DNA from: Gracilimonas sp034520725
GTDB lineage: Bacteria > Bacteroidota > Rhodothermia > Balneolales > Balneolaceae
Direction of reading: 5' to 3'
Assembly: GCA_034520725.1 (NCBI GenBank)
Contig: JAXHNH010000025.1
Coordinates: 208,023 to 272,022, forward strand
DNA: 64,000 nt
Under the pieces are notes generated by a model that was not told where the DNA came from, made no database searches, and saw only the letters and a list, made by a program, of their open reading frames with translations. Positions 27,357-35,916 of the stretch are shown here, one piece after another. A program made the position numbers and the translations under genes. Numbering within the stretch: position 1 is the stretch's first letter; each line of letters begins with the position of its first letter.

Positions 27357-29864
27357 TTAGTTCCCTACAAAGAACAGAGCATTACCGAATAACAGTTTTC
27401 CGTTATGCCAGAATCCGCGGAAAAGGGGATTATCAACCATGTAAACAACCTGTCCACTGCCCATATTCTGAACTCCGAAAGTCAGGGTATTTTCCAGTTC
27501 TTCCTTGGCTTCACTTCCTGTAAATCCACTTCGGTGAGCACCGGCTTTTGCTGCTCCCACATTCCAGCCGCTGTCAAGGTATTCGTAAGCATCAGTACCC
27601 AATTTTAGAGACATGTAGGTATCATCATATCCAAAGGCCAGTGGGTGAGTGGTATCCATCGTGATCTCATAAATACTACCCGGATTAGAACCTGAAGCGC
27701 GATCTCGTTCCGCATTACCATACACTTGTAGTTTATCATTTGGATTAGCCTCTGCTTCATCTTCGCTTTCCAAAGATTTTTCTTTTAGTGCAAAACCCTC
27801 TTTACCGGCCAATACACTGTTTGCACCATCCATGGCTATGAGCGTCCCTCCGTTTCTGACCCACTCTCTGACCAGCGATAGGTTGGAATCACTTGTCGCA
27901 CTGCCATACATATTTGGCATCACAATCACGTGATAATCACTCCAGTCAACCGAACCAATATCGTCGGTATTAATCATTGTAACAGGGTAATCGATCTGCT
28001 GATCAAAGAAATTCCAGATGTGTCCTACCATATTTGAACCTGTTCCTTCACCGGAAATGAGCGCAACCTTAGGGGTTTCGATCAGGCGTACAGATGAAGA
28101 ACCAAAATCCTTGCCGGAATCCACAAATCCTGTGGCCACCGGAGTTACAATTCGGTTCAATAATGCAGCTTCATCCTTAACAATCTGATCAAACCGATCT
28201 CCTAAATTTTCATTCCCGTTTCTGGTAATGATCAAAGTACCCGGTTTGTAACTATTGCCATTCAGGGTGAAGGCTTCTTCAGCATAACGGACTGTCACAC
28301 CCTTCTTAAGGATCTGTGACAGATATTTCATGTCATCCAGGGAATTCCACTTGGCAAGGTATGCGTATGGCTTTTCGATAACCGGTGTCAATTCGTCTTC
28401 GGCAATTGCCTGAACAGGCTCTGTATCGATTCTACCCGTTACGGCATAACCGTCGAGTCCGTAGGCATAATGAGTTTCCCAGGCCGTGATATCATAAGTT
28501 AGCGAATCGACCAGTTCAGGATTTGGCTCAAACAATGCCCGCACCAAGGTACCTTTTGGCTGATAGGTGCTGATCACATAATCCCCTTCTTCCACAGAAA
28601 CACGTCCGGTTTCACCGGTTGAGAAATCATATCCATTGGCATTGGATGATCTGGAGGCCATCCCAAATTCGATCTTTTGTTCCACCAGATACTGAAGCAA
28701 CATGGATACTTTATCGGGGTTACTGCTTTTCTTGACCACAAAGGTCTTGTACTGACCCGATCCATTCTCGATAGTGTTATCGAAGTAGGTTTTGAATTCA
28801 TTGATCACGCGTTCGTGATTCTGAGAAGTGATCTCTACCGTTGAGATACCACTGGTGTGATGATGCAGCAAACGGTCTTTCAGCGTCAGAGTATCACCTT
28901 CAGGCTTATAAACACCCAATCCGGCAAAACCGCCACCGGCCTGCTCATAGGTCATACCGATCGCCCCATTGAAAGTGGGCCATGTATCTCCATAGCTAGG
29001 ATAGAAAAGGTCAAATGATTCCTTAGTAAAGTATAACCAACCTTCTTCATCAAAATATTTGGTGTGATTCTTACCGATCATGGTCTGATACTCTCGCTGC
29101 CAGGCAGTGATAGCATTATGAAATGGCTCGGCAGCCGGAGCAAAATAATATGGGGAGCGGTAGCTTTGCTCATGGAAATCAACATGTACGTGTGGCATCC
29201 ACTCCTGATACGCTTTAACTCGTTGGCGACTCTCTACCTGTGTCTGCCATGCCCAATCGCGGTTCAGGTCAAAATGATAATGGTTTGTACGCCCACCCGG
29301 CCATGGTTCATCGTGTTCGCGAGCATCGTGATCCGGATTAAATTCTTCTCCAACCACTGTTCGATACCAGTTCACATACCGGTCGCGACCGTCAGGATTG
29401 ATCATAGGATCCATGATCACGACAGTGTTGTTAAGCCATGCTGTTTTATCAGTTATCAGCTCATGAATGGACTTCATGGCCGCTTCACTGGATGAGGTTT
29501 CGTTCCCGTGCACATTGTAACTCAGCCACACAATAGCTTTTTGATTTGCTGTCGGCTCCCCGTCAACCAGTCCGGTCAGCTTCAGGTTATTTTGCCTGAT
29601 CTCTTCGATGTTATTCTGATTTTCAAGAGATGTCACCACCACATAAACCAGCTCGCGACCCTCATTGGTCTTTCCATATTGAGTCAGTGTTACCAATGGG
29701 GACTCCTCAGCCACGTGCTCAAAATATCCCAGTACCTTATAGTGGGGAGTCCACTGATCTCCAAGCTCATATCCCAGATATTCAGCCGGAGATTGAATTT
29801 GAGCCCATCCCGGAAGGTTTAGGAATAAGCCTAAGAGTAGTGTTAGCAATAAACTTCGTTTCAT
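27357..29864 (-). CDS. Secreted M14 family zinc carboxypeptidase-like protein
   Basis: 835 residues with signal peptide (MKRSLLLTLLLGLFLNLPGWAQ). The M14 domain covers about 40-370: HGNE (His119 and Glu122, zinc), NPDGRDRY and DLNRDWAW (substrate-carboxylate region), VDFHEQ (His ligand about 231), and TYEQAGGG with the catalytic Glu about 307. The C-terminal ~350 residues include a class I amidotransferase-like region (VALISGEGTGSNMVGHIWNFF). It should trim peptides in the periplasm or outside the cell. Its ATG overlaps the last base of the upstream lipoprotein stop (TAATG), so the pair is coupled. Confidence 0.88.
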   Translation of the reverse strand: MKRSLLLTLLLGLFLNLPGWAQIQSPAEYLGYELGDQWTPHYKVLGYFEHVAEESPLVTLTQYGKTNEGRELVYVVVTSLENQNNIEEIRQNNLKLTGLVDGEPTANQKAIVWLSYNVHGNETSSSEAAMKSIHELITDKTAWLNNTVVIMDPMINPDGRDRYVNWYRTVVGEEFNPDHDAREHDEPWPGGRTNHYHFDLNRDWAWQTQVESRQRVKAYQEWMPHVHVDFHEQSYRSPYYFAPAAEPFHNAITAWQREYQTMIGKNHTKYFDEEGWLYFTKESFDLFYPSYGDTWPTFNGAIGMTYEQAGGGFAGLGVYKPEGDTLTLKDRLLHHHTSGISTVEITSQNHERVINEFKTYFDNTIENGSGQYKTFVVKKSSNPDKVSMLLQYLVEQKIEFGMASRSSNANGYDFSTGETGRVSVEEGDYVISTYQPKGTLVRALFEPNPELVDSLTYDITAWETHYAYGLDGYAVTGRIDTEPVQAIAEDELTPVIEKPYAYLAKWNSLDDMKYLSQILKKGVTVRYAEEAFTLNGNSYKPGTLIITRNGNENLGDRFDQIVKDEAALLNRIVTPVATGFVDSGKDFGSSSVRLIETPKVALISGEGTGSNMVGHIWNFFDQQIDYPVTMINTDDIGSVDWSDYHVIVMPNMYGSATSDSNLSLVREWVRNGGTLIAMDGANSVLAGKEGFALKEKSLESEDEAEANPNDKLQVYGNAERDRASGSNPGSIYEITMDTTHPLAFGYDDTYMSLKLGTDAYEYLDSGWNVGAAKAGAHRSGFTGSEAKEELENTLTFGVQNMGSGQVVYMVDNPLFRGFWHNGKLLFGNALFFVGN

Positions 29865-30376
29865 TATTCTGCCGATTTATTTAATTCAGATTCAATTTGT
29901 TCAACCACATCATCAACAATGGAATTGGGGATAGGGATAGTAAGGTTGTAATGGGCAATTTTCCACCCATTTTCATCTTTTACCAAAACCCCGGATCCAC
30001 GGCTCGGTCCAAGGTTAGGTGTATCCAACTCTTCATCAAACCAGGCAACTTTACCATTGTCCGAAAAATAGATCTTTCTAAACGTTGGAGTGAAGGTCCA
30101 TGCAACACCATCATCTTCAAAATAGGATTTGGACCAGGGTTTGAACTCGGCAACCGTCCACCGCTCGGTAGCATCGGTCCCCATAAAAATAGAGGAATCG
30201 TTTTCGAAGTGATCGAAGTATCGTTCAAAATCTCCTTCAGCCGCAGCAGTGTGCCAGTCGTCGAGCACGGCATCAACCGCATCCGGAGATGGCGGAATTT
30301 GAGTTTCTTTGGGTTGACAAGCCACCAAAATTAATGCAGGAAGGAATATCAGTAACAGTAAGGATCGCATAAACAT
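29864..30376 (-). CDS. NTF2/SnoaL-like lipoprotein
   Basis: 170 residues. The signal has lipobox LILVAC (Cys about 20). The rest fits the NTF2-like/DUF4440 alpha+beta barrel: VLDDWHTAAAEGDFERYFDHF, SIFMGTDATERWTVAEFKPW, and GSGVLVKDENGWKIAHYNL. These folds bind small ligands or act as scaffolds; no catalytic assignment is possible. It is upstream of, and coupled to, the M14 peptidase. A second ATG two codons in (30370) is an equally good start. Confidence 0.82.
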   Translation of the reverse strand: MFMRSLLLLIFLPALILVACQPKETQIPPSPDAVDAVLDDWHTAAAEGDFERYFDHFENDSSIFMGTDATERWTVAEFKPWSKSYFEDDGVAWTFTPTFRKIYFSDNGKVAWFDEELDTPNLGPSRGSGVLVKDENGWKIAHYNLTIPIPNSIVDDVVEQIESELNKSAE

Positions 30377-30500
30377 AGGGTTGATTAAAAAGTTAGCCCA
30401 TGGTAGCTATTACAAAAGGATTGGGCAAGGGGTTTTTTGTAATGGTGTAAGCTGGATTTGTGGTTCGGAAGTCATTTTCAATTCATCACCCACCTTCAAT

Positions 30501-30551
30501 CTCGTTGAGTAGCTCCGCTGCTCAACGCCACCCGGAGGCTCTGCCTCCCTC
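30501..30551 (-). repeat. REP family 1, copy next to RAYT 3' end
   Basis: On the minus strand it reads as two hairpins: GGAGGCAGAGCCTCC, then GTTGAGCAGCGGAGCTACTCAAC and GAG. It lies 30 bases beyond the RAYT stop. With the copy at 31125-31194 in the opposite orientation it brackets the RAYT gene. Confidence 0.82.
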
Positions 30552-30581
30552 TAGCCAGAAAAACAGGTTTTAACCGGCCGG

Positions 30582-31097
30582 TTAAGCAACCTCATCCTCA
30601 CCCAAGTAGTTCTGTGCTGATGAATATTTCCAGTGCTGAGGCAACTCTACAAACCCCGCTTTCACAGGATTATAATGCACATACTCAATTTTCTGCCTCA
30701 TCATTCTTGCATTGGAAATTTGTTTGGGGTGCACTCCTGCCTGCCAAACCTGATACTCGCTATCCTTATGCATCGAGTGTTTAAACGCTTTTAATTCGGA
30801 AAGAAAATACCTTCTGTTTTGCTCTTTCAAATGATCAATGATACATCTTGCGGTATATGATTTAAACTTTCTCATTTTATCGGCAGGGTGTTCAGATTCA
30901 AAGATCATGTGGATGTGATTGTGCATGACCACATACGCATATACAACTACCTTATCCTTTTCTTGAAGATATTTTATGGATTCAATTATGATCTTGCTGA
31001 TTTCCTGATAAGCAAATAGCGAGATCCCTTTTACCGTGCTGCAGGTGATGAAATAGGGGTAGCTCTGATCAATAAACTTGTATCTTGATTTGCCCAT
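30582..31097 (-). CDS. REP-associated tyrosine transposase (RAYT), Y1/IS200-like HUH family
   Basis: About 171 residues of the Y1 transposase fold (PF01797). The HUH metal-binding pair sits in MHNHIHMIF (about residues 58-65). The nucleophile Tyr is in EYVHYNPVKAGF (about 138), and the family tail WKYSSAQNYLG is present. YQVWQAGVHPKQI is typical of the RAYT group. RAYTs cut and rejoin single-stranded DNA at REP palindromes but are rarely mobile as classic insertion sequences. It looks intact and is bracketed by inverted REP copies; two decayed relatives lie at 57.4-57.8 and 63.3 kb. Confidence 0.93.
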   Translation of the reverse strand: MGKSRYKFIDQSYPYFITCSTVKGISLFAYQEISKIIIESIKYLQEKDKVVVYAYVVMHNHIHMIFESEHPADKMRKFKSYTARCIIDHLKEQNRRYFLSELKAFKHSMHKDSEYQVWQAGVHPKQISNARMMRQKIEYVHYNPVKAGFVELPQHWKYSSAQNYLGEDEVA

Positions 31098-31124
31098 AAC
31101 TTTTTTAATTGGTTAGAGCAACCT

Positions 31125-31194
31125 CAAGAGGATTCCTTACAAACTTTTTTGAGGCGGAGCCTCCTCAGGGCGTTGAGCAGCAGAGCTACTCAAC
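31125..31194 (+). repeat. REP family 1, copy upstream of RAYT
   Basis: GAGGCGGAGCCTC hairpin, a short spacer, then GTTGAGCAGCAGAGCTACTCAAC. The flank CCTTACAAACTTTTTTGAGG is shared with the copy at 32841-32910, so the repeat unit is about 70 bases long. Confidence 0.8.
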
Positions 31195-31232
31195 AGAAAT
31201 AGCTGCTCTACAAAATAAAACACCATTTGAAA

Positions 31233-32481
31233 CTAATCTACTACCTTTAATTTGTATTTAACTACTATTTCCTGTTCAGTATCAGGATCTTTCTTGCTCA
31301 CATGAAAATAATCGCCTTTTATTGCTATCAATGGCTCAAACATCAGCCATTCCAATGACAGGTCCTCGGGCATTTGAACCTTAGCAACTAAATCTCCTTG
31401 CTGTGTTATAACCCACCATTCTAGAATTTGCTCCCCTAGATTAACCGCCTGCCCAAATTCGGTTTTTATCATCAAGCTTTATCGTAAATATTGAGGGCCA
31501 ATATTCAGGCAAATCTGCATGTTGAAATAACGACAATCATACGAATCATCTTCATCGAATAAAGTGATCAGTTCTTCCCGTCTTAATAATCTTTTATTAT
31601 GATTTGCATAATATAAAGCCCGCTCATAATACCCATTACTGCTGTAAACCTTAATGATAAAATCTTTTGTCCACACTGAGATGATCTCTTATCTCCGGAC
31701 TTACCCCTCAGTCTTGTTGTTACCCAAGAAATGGAGCAGGTTGAACCTCTTTTCGAAAGAATGTTTACCATCGACTGGTGGCCATTAAATCTTCAGTGAT
31801 CCCGCGTTTGGAATAGCTGGTCGCTGATAATCTTTCCCTCGATAGTTCGTGTGATAATATTTATCGCGCCCGGTATTCAGCCAAGTTATAGGTTTCAAGT
31901 CCTATGCGTGTGTCCTTGGGGTGTGCCAATTGTGACCGGCGAGTGTGGTACTGTCAGTACGTGGGATGGTATACATCGGTATCCACCCTTCTATTTCTTC
32001 ATGCTCTCCTCCGTTTCGAGGATATCGCCTGACGGTCAGTGGATTTCGAAATCAGCTCAGCGTTTCCAGGTTAAACTCATTTATTCGAAACTGCCAGCGG
32101 TCAAAAACAGATAACCTGTTTCCCGTAATATTCATATGACTGAAGCCCTGAAACTCTCCCGGGCCAACTCCTTCTCGGCCCAGGCTGGTTATATAATCTC
32201 CTTTTTTGTCAAACAGGTGGATCTTTTTTTGCAAAAAATCCCCTAGATATATTCTGTCTGCATTGTCAATTTCAATTTGTGAAAGTGTTCCAAATACTAC
32301 TTCATTATTTTTATTGTCAATTATTGTTTCCGAAAGTAAGTTTGCTGGTTTTTGTAAAACCTTCATTCGAAATTGGGACAGCGTTTTGGAGTACTTCCAG
32401 CTTCAAAGAGAGATCACCTTCAGTTGATGAAGAAGTGCAGGAACTCACAATTAGTAGTAGTCATACAAGTCTATATCTCAT
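31233..32481 (-). pseudogene. Decayed six-bladed beta-propeller lipoprotein gene
   Basis: Fragments in several frames add up to one protein of the BF2992-type six-bladed propeller lipoproteins common in Bacteroidota. From the 5' end there is ATG at 32481, an early TGA, then a lipobox-like LLLIVSSCTSS. After a frameshift come IDNADRIYLGDFLQKKIHLFD, GREGVGPGEFQGF and LSVFDRWQFRINEF. A scrambled middle (about 31780-32050) is followed by TKDFIIKVYSSNGYYERALYY and FDEDDS, and a last blade near 31233-31475 (WLMFEPLIAIKGDYFHVSK). At least three frame changes and stops are needed. Function unknown even in intact relatives. Confidence 0.65.
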
Positions 32482-32710
32482 AATAATACAGTGTGTATAA
32501 AATAACTCCGCTAGCTATATCATCAATCTCAGTAATTCCCCATTTTGGCAGATCCTGAATGAATAGATGGCTAGCACCGCCATGCTTGTTTAGCCTGACT
32601 AGCATTCCAAGTAGCAATTCCTCATCATCCACATAACTCACAAAAGTTTTTTTAGCTCTGTAACCTGTACATCCTAAATAATTTTTATCTGCAGGATCTG
32701 AAGTAGACAA
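32471..32710 (-). pseudogene. C-terminal fragment of a second propeller-like protein
   Basis: About 80 residues without a credible start, including LLLGMLVRLNKHGGASHLF and IDDIASGVILYTLYYYEI at the end. Its stop overlaps the start of the decayed propeller gene, so it is probably the tail of an upstream paralogue whose front has been lost. Identification as a propeller is weak. Confidence 0.35.
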
Positions 32711-32840
32711 ACACTGTGAATCAAATAAATATCCCGAATACAGTACCCTTACTTATTAAACCATAGAAATTAATGTGAATTTGATCAAGACGAGATAAAA
32801 TTGTATCTGAAAACTACAAACTTAGTAGTAATCAGCTTAA

Positions 32841-32910
32841 AAGAATCCCTTACAAACTTTTTTGAGGCGGAGCCTCTTAACTGCGTTGAGCAGCAGAGCT
32901 ACTCAACGAG
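32841..32910 (+). repeat. REP family 1, copy before ppx
   Basis: Same 70-base unit as 31125-31194: CCTTACAAACTTTTTTGAGG, GGCGGAGCCTC, then the GTTGAGCAGCAGAGCTACTCAAC hairpin. It is followed by AGAATTCTCCCTTTGAAGGGAG, another short palindrome, in the 150 bases before the ppx start. Confidence 0.8.
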
Positions 32911-33065
32911 CACAGAGGCCAGAATTCTCCCTTTGAAGGGAGACCGGTTGAGAGCTTTAGCTCGAAACCAGAGGGATGTGCGTGAGTTTAATTGAGGAAA
33001 AATACCATACTTAACCTCCTTAAGTGTATCAATTTTAAACCTGTAAAAACTCCGTACTTTTGGTT

Positions 33066-34692
33066 ATGCTTAAGGAGACCTCAACCAACCCGCTTTTTAC
33101 TTTGATCATTAGCAGCAACAGCGCCAATCAGATCGTCCCTATAAAACGAATAGCCGCCATCGACATTGGCACCAACTCCTTCCATGCCATCATCGTCGAT
33201 GTTTTTTCGGATGGCAGTTTCCGTACGCTGGACAAACTCAAGGAAATGGTTGAAATGGCCAAAGGTGGAATGGGAAAACGACTTTCGGAGGGTGCTTTCA
33301 AGCGCGGACTTTCAGCCCTGAAAAATATCAAACGCCTGGCAGACAGTTATGAATGTGAGGAGATACTGGCCTATGCCACCAGCGCCATCCGGGAAGCTGA
33401 AAACGGGGGCGAGTTCATCCAAAAAAGTATTGATGATGTTGGTATAAAAATGCTGGCGATTCCAGGCCGCGTGGAAGCGGAACTCATAGGACTGGCCGTT
33501 AGGCACGGTATGAAGCTTACCGAAAAACCTGCCCTGATGGCGGATGTAGGTGGTGGCAGTGTCGAGTTCATCATCGGTAATGACAGTGACTTCTTTTACC
33601 TGGCCAGTAAAAAGATCGGTGTTTCACGCATGACGGAGGTTTTTAAGCCTTCAGATCCTATTACAGATGATGACATTCAAAAGCTTCAAACTCATTATGA
33701 AGAAGAACTCCGGGATGTGGCTCAGGCTTTTGCACAGCACAGAACGGATACTATCATCGGTTCATCAGGCACCATGGAAAACATCGCCCAGATGATTGCC
33801 GCCAGAAAGAATAAGCCAACGGATGTGACCCTAAACGAACTCGAGTTTACAGCTGAGGAATTCAAGGATTTTTACGACTATTTCATCCAGTTGAGCCGAA
33901 AGGAACGCAAGAAAGTAACGGGACTTGAAACCAAGCGCGTTGGCTTCATCAACACCGGAGTGGTGCTGGTTGATTACCTGATCCGTAAATTCGGGATCCG
34001 AAAGATCCGCATCTCTTCTCAGGCACTACGTGAAGGCATCGTAATCCGCTATCTGAAAAAAGAAATGATCGGCCTACCCTGGACCGGTGAGATGTCTGAC
34101 CCCCGCCGACGGAGTGTCTTCGAGTTGCTTCGTAAAACGGACTGGCATGAAAACCACTCGCGCCATGTGGCCAATATGGCCTTAACAATCTTTGATGCCC
34201 TTGAGGATGAGATAGGCCTGTTAGAATCAGACCGGGAATTACTGGAATATGCAGCGTATTTGCATGATATCGGCTATTACATTTCTCATTCCAAACATCA
34301 TAAACACGCCCTGTATATTATCCGGCATGCAGATCTGAAGGGTTTTAAAGAGGAGGAGATCGAGATCATGGCCAATGTTGCACGTTATCACAGGCGTTCT
34401 ACCCCAAAAAAACGACATGGTGAATACTGGAAACTGAAACCTGCTGTTCGAAAACGAATCAAGAAACTATCAGGTATTTTGCGGGTCGCTGATGGCCTGG
34501 ACCGAAGTCACTATCAGAACGTGAAGGACCTGCAGGTTTATTCAGGAGACAAAGGAGATCAAAATAAATATCAGAACGGAAGGTGAGCCTTACCTTGAGA
34601 TCTGGGGAGCTGAACGGAAATCCAGCTTATTTAAGGAGATTACCGGCAAAAAACTGAAGATAGAGAGGGTAATTGAGGCGGGTTTGGGGTAA
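33066..34692 (+). CDS. ppx: Exopolyphosphatase/GppA phosphatase with C-terminal HD domain, frameshifted near the end
   Basis: The N-terminal actin-like Ppx/GppA domain (AAIDIGTNSFHAIIVDV, LADVGGGSVEFI-type MADVGGGSVEF, IGSSGTMENIAQM) degrades polyphosphate or pppGpp. The C-terminal HD-type domain has NHSRHVANMAL, YAAYLHDIGYY and HKHALYII. As sequenced the frame ends at a TGA at 34584-34586. Removing one G of the GG at 34554-34555 restores EIKINIRTEGEPYLEIWGAE and a normal end at 34692. The ATG at 33066 is preferred over the TTG two codons earlier. REP elements lie just upstream and a repeat with terminal inverted repeats just downstream. Confidence 0.85.
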
Positions 34693-34726
34693 TGGATCTT
34701 TCGTGGTCAATTAATGGGTTTTCGAG

Positions 34727-34908
34727 TCCTTGGTGACCTTTTACCCACCCCTCAATCCCCGCCCGAGCGGGGAAGCTCTTTGGTTTATTCTGACTTCATA
34801 CAGAAAGTTATTCCAATGGCTAGACTTGTGATAACGATATGGAATCTAACTAAAGCGTCTTCCTCTCTCGGGAGAGGAAACAAAGGTGAGGGTGGTGGTT
34901 GCCAAGGA
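34727..34908. repeat. Repeat with terminal inverted repeats, copy 1
   Basis: 182 bases beginning TCCTTGGTGACC and ending with the near-inverse GGTTGCCAAGGA. Internal hairpins CCCCGCCCGAGCGGGG and CTCTCGGGAGAG. It shares about 180 bases with 35555-35732. This looks like a MITE-type or similar non-autonomous element. Confidence 0.8.
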
Positions 34909-34993
34909 TTGAAAGGTGTATTCAACCTCCGCTGATCATTGACGAAAGTGGATTTTGGCACGTACTTAATGGATTCAATAGGTTTTACTAGAA

Positions 34994-35064
34994 TCCTTGG
35001 CAACCTTCAACCCACCCTCAATGCCCCGCCAGCGGGGAGGCGCCTTGAATATTACTATCTAAAA
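34994..35064. repeat. Repeat with terminal inverted repeats, left-end partial copy
   Basis: Begins TCCTTGGCAACC, then CCCACCCTCAATG and CCCCGCCAGCGGGG, matching the first ~70 bases of the full copies. It forms the left border of the dead DUF559 gene. Confidence 0.7.
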
Positions 35065-35231
35065 TGAAAGACTATAGCCACTAGCATTTACTCTTAAACT
35101 TACTTGACCTTATCAACTATTTTCCCATTTTTTATAAAAAAACAGGGGTTACAATGGCAAAAAAACTTCCAATTCTCCGTCAGAGGTGGTGGAGAGCCCG
35201 ATGGCTTGCGTAAGCGTTTCAACACCGGGGG

Positions 35232-35564
35232 AAATTGAGGTTATGGAAAGAGATCAAACACAGACAAATTTTAGGGTTCTAAGCTTAGAAGAGGCAGCAC
35301 CCCATCCATCGTTTCATTGTAGATTTCTATTGTCGTGAACTTAAACTCGCTATTGAGATCGATGGCAGATCCCATGACTTTAAAATTGAAGCGGATAAAG
35401 AGAGACAGTATTTAATTGAGCAACTTGGCGTGAGCTTTTTGAGGTTCAGTGAATCTGATGCTAAGCGGAATACTGAGGCGGTGGTTCTTGGGATTGAGAG
35501 GTGGATTTTGAGCGACATGATTGAGTTGGGCGGTTGTTTGTCGGGCTTTCATAATCCTTGGTGA
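35232..35564 (+). pseudogene. DUF559 endonuclease-fold gene, broken
   Basis: One frame gives KLRLWKEIKHRQILGF, then two in-frame stops, then KRQHPIHRFIVDFYC, LAIEIDGRSHDF, QLGVSFLRFSESDAKRN and VVLGIERWI. This is the DUF559 domain, a Vsr/PD-(D/E)xK-like nuclease fold; the catalytic-type segment VDFYC..AIEIDG is intact. Only a start and the TAA/TAG stops at about 35280-35292 spoil it. A fragment resembling an N-terminus (about 35154-35230) precedes it in other frames. The stop codon (35562-35564) lies inside the terminal repeat of the next element. Confidence 0.75.
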
Positions 35565-35732
35565 CCTTTTACCCGCCCTCAATCCCCGCCCGAGCGGGGA
35601 AGCTCTTTGGTTTATTATGAGCTTGAGTAAGAAAATTTTTCCAATGGCCAGAAATCCGATAACGATATGGAATCTAACCAAAGCGTCTTCCTCTCCCGGG
35701 AGAGGAAACAAAGGTGAGGGTGGTGGTCACCA
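35555..35732. repeat. Repeat with terminal inverted repeats, copy 2
   Basis: Starts TCCTTGGTGACC and matches copy 1 through CCCCGCCCGAGCGGGG, GATATGGAATCTAAC, CTCCCGGGAGAG and AAAGGTGAGGGTGGTGG. The right end GGTCACCA is a shorter inverse of the left end. It sits directly on the DUF559 stop. Confidence 0.8.
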
Positions 35733-35766
35733 TAGCTCAGTAATTCTACACTACCCCCCAAACAAA

Positions 35767-35902
35767 AACGCTCCAACGCGGAGCGTGCGGAGCGAGATTA
35801 GCGAATGCGTTCCCTACTATCTTTTAGGGAGGCAGAGCCTCCTATGGTCGTTGAGCAGCGGAGCTACTCAACGAGATCAGACGCTCTGCGTCGGAGCACT
35901 TT
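35767..35902 (+). repeat. REP cluster (family 1 plus GCTCTGCG-type)
   Basis: CGCTCCAACGCGGAGCG (35769-35785), then a family 1 REP at 35827-35876 (GGAGGCAGAGCCTCC and GTTGAGCAGCGGAGCTACTCAAC), followed by GACGCTCTGCGTCGGAGC (35880-35897). The last motif recurs near 25.38 kb. It ends 15 bases before the M28 peptidase stop. Confidence 0.75.
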
Positions 35903-35916
35903 CTTTTCACCTTACA

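Noticed and set aside
34785..35003. Minus-strand frame with PPPSPLFPLPREEDALVRF
   Set aside because: It is the translation of the repeat with terminal inverted repeats and appears at each copy; not a gene.
30501..35902. Possible CRISPR array from regularly looking palindromes
   Set aside because: Copies are few, far apart (hundreds to thousands of bases) and in both orientations; they are REPs, and no cas gene is near.
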